Positions 61,008 through 64,000 of a stretch of 64,000 bases of DNA are shown one piece after another; position 1 is the first letter of the stretch; each line of letters begins with the position of its first letter. Below the pieces are notes generated by a model. That model worked only from the letters and a program-made list of their open reading frames with translations, had not been told where the DNA came from and did no database searches. Origin of the DNA: Arthrobacter sp. zg-Y769. GTDB lineage: Bacteria > Actinomycetota > Actinomycetes > Actinomycetales > Micrococcaceae. The stretch is taken from positions 186,001-250,000 of the forward strand of contig NZ_JAJJOE010000004.1 in the NCBI RefSeq assembly GCF_020907405.1. The letters are read 5' to 3'. The position numbers and the translations under genes were made by a program.

Positions 61008-62246
61008 TCAGGGCTTGCCGCGCGCCAGCCTGCGCAGGTCCGTGCCGGGATCCCGCAGCAGTCCCGGATCGAGGATGCGGCCGGATTCGATGAGCTTCCG
61101 GGCAGCCCGAACGGCGGTTCCGCCGTCGACGGCGGCCACCCCGGCCAGGATCCCGTCCACACCGAGGCGGAAGGCCGTAAAGCCGGCACCGGGTTCACCG
61201 CGGAGTACGGTCCGCCCCGGTACGGCCATGCTGCCGGCCACTTCCAGGTGCACGCCGTAGCGGTCGGACCAGAACCAGTCCACCGCTTCGGCGGGAGGGT
61301 CGACGCCGAGCATCCCGGCCGCGGCTGCCTCACCCGTGCGGCGGGCCGCGTCCCAGTGCTCAAACCGGCGGCCGGGCACACCGTCCGGACCGATCCGGCG
61401 GGAGGAATCACCGGCGGCAAAAATGCGCGGATGCGAGGTACGGCCTGCCGCATCCACAAGCACTCCCCCGTCCACGGAAAGTCCTGCGGTCTCGGCGAGC
61501 GCCGTTTCGGGTTCACTGCCGGCCGCCACCAGGACGGCGGTACCCCGCAGCGTGCCGCCGTCCGCCAGCTCCACGAGCAGGGACTTCCCGGCCCCGGTGA
61601 CCGCCGCCGCTGCACCCCGCACGTACTTTGTTCCATGCACGGCGTGGAGGTGATGCAGATAGCCCGCCATATCGACGCCCACGGCGGAGGCGGCCGGCAG
61701 CTCCGCGGGATCCACCAGGGTGACGGCGGCCCCTAATCCGCGGGCCGTTCCTGCCACTTCGGCGCCGATCAGTCCCGCCCCGAGGATAACCAGATGGGCG
61801 TCGGCATCCAGGTACGCCTGCAGGGCCTGGGCATCCCCGGCGCTGCGCAGGGTAAAGACGCCGGGCAGGTCCATGCCTGGCAGTGGCAGCCGGCGGGCGC
61901 GGGCACCGGTGGCAAGCAGGACGGCGTCGGCGGCCAGTTCCCGGCCCGAGGCCAGGGCGAGGACGGGAGCTTCGGTGCCGTTGCCGGCGTCGAGCTTATC
62001 CACGGTGTCGGCGATGACCGTGGTGCGGTTGTCTGCGTACCACTGGCCGGGGGCTAGCTGCAGGCGGAGCCGGTCCAGGGTTCCGGCGAGGAAGGCCTTG
62101 CTCAGCGGCGGCCGGTCATAGGGCAACCCGGCCGGGTCCACCAGCGACAGCTCACCGGCGTAACCGTGCCGGCGGAGTTCGCGGACGGCACTGAAACCGG
62201 CAATTCCGCCGCCCACCACGGCGATCGACGCGGGGGCAGCAACCAT
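61008..62246 (-). CDS. Ferredoxin reductase-like FAD/NAD(P) oxidoreductase
   Basis: Flavoprotein of 412 residues in the rubredoxin/ferredoxin reductase class. FAD loop VVGGGIAGFSAVRELRRHGY (in part) near residue 10, LLATGARARRLPLPG, NAD(P) loop VILGAGLIGAEVAGTARGLG, and the FAD-anchoring RIFAAGDSSRR. The C-terminal domain (about 310-412) is the reductase clamp. Its ATG shares a base with the stop of the Rieske ferredoxin gene (TGATG), so the pair forms an electron chain from NAD(P)H to an oxygenase, none of which is encoded nearby. Confidence 0.9.
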   Translation of the reverse strand: MVAAPASIAVVGGGIAGFSAVRELRRHGYAGELSLVDPAGLPYDRPPLSKAFLAGTLDRLRLQLAPGQWYADNRTTVIADTVDKLDAGNGTEAPVLALASGRELAADAVLLATGARARRLPLPGMDLPGVFTLRSAGDAQALQAYLDADAHLVILGAGLIGAEVAGTARGLGAAVTLVDPAELPAASAVGVDMAGYLHHLHAVHGTKYVRGAAAAVTGAGKSLLVELADGGTLRGTAVLVAAGSEPETALAETAGLSVDGGVLVDAAGRTSHPRIFAAGDSSRRIGPDGVPGRRFEHWDAARRTGEAAAAGMLGVDPPAEAVDWFWSDRYGVHLEVAGSMAVPGRTVLRGEPGAGFTAFRLGVDGILAGVAAVDGGTAVRAARKLIESGRILDPGLLRDPGTDLRRLARGKP

Positions 62247-62590
62247 CAGGCGTCGAGCGGGCTCACGTTGGGGTATAGCCAGACGCCGCCGTCGCGCACG
62301 TCAACACGGTGCGCCTTGGTGTTGATAAGGGCCGGCAGGCACAGGGCTTCGCCGGTGCGGAGGCAGAACCGTGCCGAATGGATGGGGCATTCCACCTCGT
62401 CGCCCTCGATCCACCCGTCGGCAAGGGAAGCGTCCTCATGCGTGCAGGTGTCATTGAGCGCATAAAACCGCCCGTTGTCGCTGTGGAAGACGGCAATGTC
62501 GTCTGCCGTGCCCGCCGTCTCCGCATCCACCGTGAGGGCCTCGCCCTCATCTATCTCGTCGACATCGGCAACGCGAATACCCTCGCTCAT
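62246..62590 (-). CDS. Rieske-type [2Fe-2S] ferredoxin
   Basis: A 114-residue non-heme ferredoxin. The cluster is held by C49-x-H51 and C68-x-x-H71 (NDTCTHEDAS and ECPIHSARF). The N-terminal 45 residues and the C-terminal part with GVWLYPNVSP are the usual small beta-sandwich. It passes electrons from the reductase encoded right behind it. ATG 62590 follows GGAAGGGC. Confidence 0.93.
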   Translation of the reverse strand: MSEGIRVADVDEIDEGEALTVDAETAGTADDIAVFHSDNGRFYALNDTCTHEDASLADGWIEGDEVECPIHSARFCLRTGEALCLPALINTKAHRVDVRDGGVWLYPNVSPLDA

Positions 62591-62644
62591 GCCCTTCCTT
62601 CCCCGGCGCCAGGCCAAATAACGTGCTGCTCTTAGGTCAACACG

Positions 62645-63160
62645 TTACCCCGGCAGCGGAGGGACGAGCGGCCCCTCATGCTGTGCACCCGCCGGAGCCG
62701 GTCTGTGCGGGGCCTGCTGCTGCCTGCCGCGTTCCAGCGCGCGGATGAGCGTGATCAACTCCGACCGCAGCTCCGGGCCGATTCCGGCAGTGGACGTGTC
62801 CTGCTCCAGGTTTTCGGCGTCGGCGAGCAGTTTCTGCCCGCGCTCCGAGATGGCCATCCATCGTCCGGACCGGCCAACCGTCTCGCCGGGCACCTCCTCC
62901 ACAAGGCCCTGAGCGACCATGCTCACCAGTGCCGTGCCCAGGGTCTGCGCGGTAACGCGCAGGCGCCGGGCCAGTTCCGCACGCCGCATGGGTCCGTCCG
63001 CCAGGAGGATCCGCAGCACGGTGACGCGTTCCTGGGTCAGCCCCACGGCACGCAGTTTGTTGTCTACTTCTCGTCTTACCAGTCTTGCAGCCGTTGAGAG
63101 CAGCCGCACGGGTTCCCAGTCCCCCTCGTTCTGCATCTTCCTGCTTCCCTGATACGTCAT
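62645..63160 (-). CDS. MarR family transcriptional regulator
   Basis: A 171-residue winged-helix regulator: VLRILLADGPMRRAELARRLRVTAQTLGTALVSMVAQGLVEE (in part) is the DNA-binding helix pair, followed by the wing and RGQKLLADAENLEQD. The start is taken as ATG 63160; an ATG at 63136 with GGGAAGCAGGAAG before it is an alternative. It lies 54 nt upstream of the ferredoxin gene on the same strand, so it may regulate that unit. The C-terminal 35 residues are Gln/Pro-rich and disordered. Confidence 0.87.
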   Translation of the reverse strand: MTYQGSRKMQNEGDWEPVRLLSTAARLVRREVDNKLRAVGLTQERVTVLRILLADGPMRRAELARRLRVTAQTLGTALVSMVAQGLVEEVPGETVGRSGRWMAISERGQKLLADAENLEQDTSTAGIGPELRSELITLIRALERGRQQQAPHRPAPAGAQHEGPLVPPLPG

Positions 63161-63245
63161 TGGTAGGCGGTCCTGCTCCGCTGAAACAATCAGTGTGCTT
63201 ACTATTTCAACGCCAAAGAGGGGGTACTTGTCAAGCCGGGTCAAG

Positions 63246-63875
63246 TTAGCGGGCTGCCCACTGGCGGAACACGCGGACGGCGTCACCGCCGCCTTCGATG
63301 CTCACATTGGCCGCGGCACGCCGTCCCATGGCGTGCAGTGCGAGGTCCACCACGTCCCCGGAAACCAGCACCGACGGGCTGCCCTTCTTCACCCGGCGCC
63401 GGCCGGAACCGGGCAGGGCCAGCTCCACGCCCACGGGGCTGCCGCGGTATCCCATCCGCGCCATCAGGCCCAGCTGCTTCCACAGCGCCTGCTGCTCCCC
63501 GGCGGGAAGCACCCGCGGTGCTGCCATGACGCCTGCACGGCGGATGTCCTCGTGATGAATGACGTATTCCACCAGGTTCGCCGCATCCAGCCGGTACGGC
63601 GAGAACCGGGCCGGCCCGGCAGCGAACCGGTCCACCAGTGCGGCATACCCGTCCGGGGTGCCCGCGGCGTCGGCTTCGGCACCCAACTGCTTTTCCTGGC
63701 CGGGCTTGGGCCGGCGCACCGCATCGGCGGCGATCTTCCAGGGCGCGTGTTCCCGCAGCACCAGATGGGCCAGCAGCCGGCGCACGTCCCATCCTTCACA
63801 CAGCGTCGGCGCCAGCGGATCGGCCTCCCGCAGCGTCCGGACCAATTCCGCGCGTTCCGTCTCCACCCATGCCAT
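63246..63875 (-). CDS. Mycothiol-dependent maleylpyruvate-isomerase-type enzyme (TIGR03085 family)
   Basis: A 209-residue protein of the DinB-like/MDMPI superfamily. The N-terminal four-helix bundle has LCEGWDVRRLLAHLVLREHAPWK, where the His after LLA is a metal ligand, and EYVIHHEDIRRAG carries two further His ligands; both are conserved in the TIGR03085 branch. The C-terminal domain is small and alpha/beta, ending in AVRVFRQW. Enzymes of this superfamily use mycothiol, but this branch has no known reaction. ATG 63875 follows AAGGAGA. Confidence 0.85.
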   Translation of the reverse strand: MAWVETERAELVRTLREADPLAPTLCEGWDVRRLLAHLVLREHAPWKIAADAVRRPKPGQEKQLGAEADAAGTPDGYAALVDRFAAGPARFSPYRLDAANLVEYVIHHEDIRRAGVMAAPRVLPAGEQQALWKQLGLMARMGYRGSPVGVELALPGSGRRRVKKGSPSVLVSGDVVDLALHAMGRRAAANVSIEGGGDAVRVFRQWAAR

Positions 63876-64000
63876 AACAATCTCCTTCACGTTGAACCTG
63901 CACCGGTTTTCCGCCTTTTCCAGGCGGCTCCCTCCGGCTTTGCGGCCTGCGGCCAACATTAGCCATCCAACCCCCTTTACCCCTACCTACTGACGCGTAG

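Noticed and set aside
63911-63927. Terminator upstream of the last gene
   Set aside because: A 6-bp hairpin CCGCCT/AGGCGG is present but is not followed by a T tract in the direction of any known gene, and the neighbouring gene lies outside the window.

Overview
The window is a piece of high-GC actinobacterial chromosome. Gene content points to a member of the Micrococcaceae close to Arthrobacter: a dnaK-grpE-dnaJ locus with HspR-type HAIR operators, a SugABC-type sugar importer, a siderophore system with an IdeR/DtxR-like box, mycothiol-family enzymes, a complete Mrp antiporter, and many genes whose start codon lies 6-8 nt after a TANNNT -10 box (leaderless style). The genus is an inference from gene content and protein sequence; I could not run a search. 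There is no sign of prophage, transposase, plasmid functions or a CRISPR array; this is mostly core and housekeeping DNA.

Layout. 1-3.4 kb: heat-shock genes dnaJ (cut by the window edge), grpE and dnaK on the minus strand, with two HAIR boxes around the dnaK promoter. 3.4-7.5 kb: methyltransferase, a small nucleoside-kinase-like P-loop protein behind a stub of a phosphotyrosine phosphatase gene, cardiolipin synthase, and a PabC-like lyase. 7.5-10.8 kb: ECF vitamin importer (EcfT, double EcfA, YkoE-type S protein) under a TPP riboswitch. 11.2-17.7 kb: Mrp Na+/H+ antiporter operon A(B)CDEFG. 17.9-24.7 kb: MFS protein, dCTP deaminase, tryptophan 2,3-dioxygenase, SseB-like protein, a protealysin-type protease with its emfourin inhibitor, tRNA-Gly, panD, and an AEC carrier. 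24.8-30.3 kb: LpqY-SugABC-type importer and an unknown membrane-anchored protein. 30.4-35.1 kb: NHL/thioredoxin protein coupled to a CopD-CtaG fusion, then the nucleoid protein HU.

35.1-36.4 kb is the one large gene-free stretch. It holds a tandem array of about nine 41-43 bp units of two alternating types. It is followed by rpmB-rpmG-rpsN, all of the cysteine-free (zinc-independent) type. 37.4-44.1 kb: GlgC-like nucleotidyltransferase, MarR regulator, MHS-family transporter, SGNH hydrolase, diacylglycerol-kinase-like protein, and M23 peptidase. 44.4-52.0 kb: one minus-strand iron-siderophore operon with four FecCD permeases, one ATPase, one siderophore-interacting reductase and one binding protein. 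52.0-60.9 kb: glutathionyl-hydroquinone-reductase-like protein, epimerase, thioredoxin-reductase-like protein, APC permease, YihY, PRC-barrel protein, MscS channel, and a second, orphan siderophore-binding protein. 61.0-63.9 kb: ferredoxin reductase with Rieske ferredoxin, MarR regulator, and a mycothiol-dependent-type enzyme.

The most distinctive signals are the alternating repeat array beside hup, the protease-inhibitor pair, the TPP riboswitch with a visible Shine-Dalgarno-sequestering stem, the phosphatase stub, and a TTGCGTAAT element shared by the two iron-uptake promoters. None of these alone proves a new system; the repeat array is the best candidate for something undescribed.
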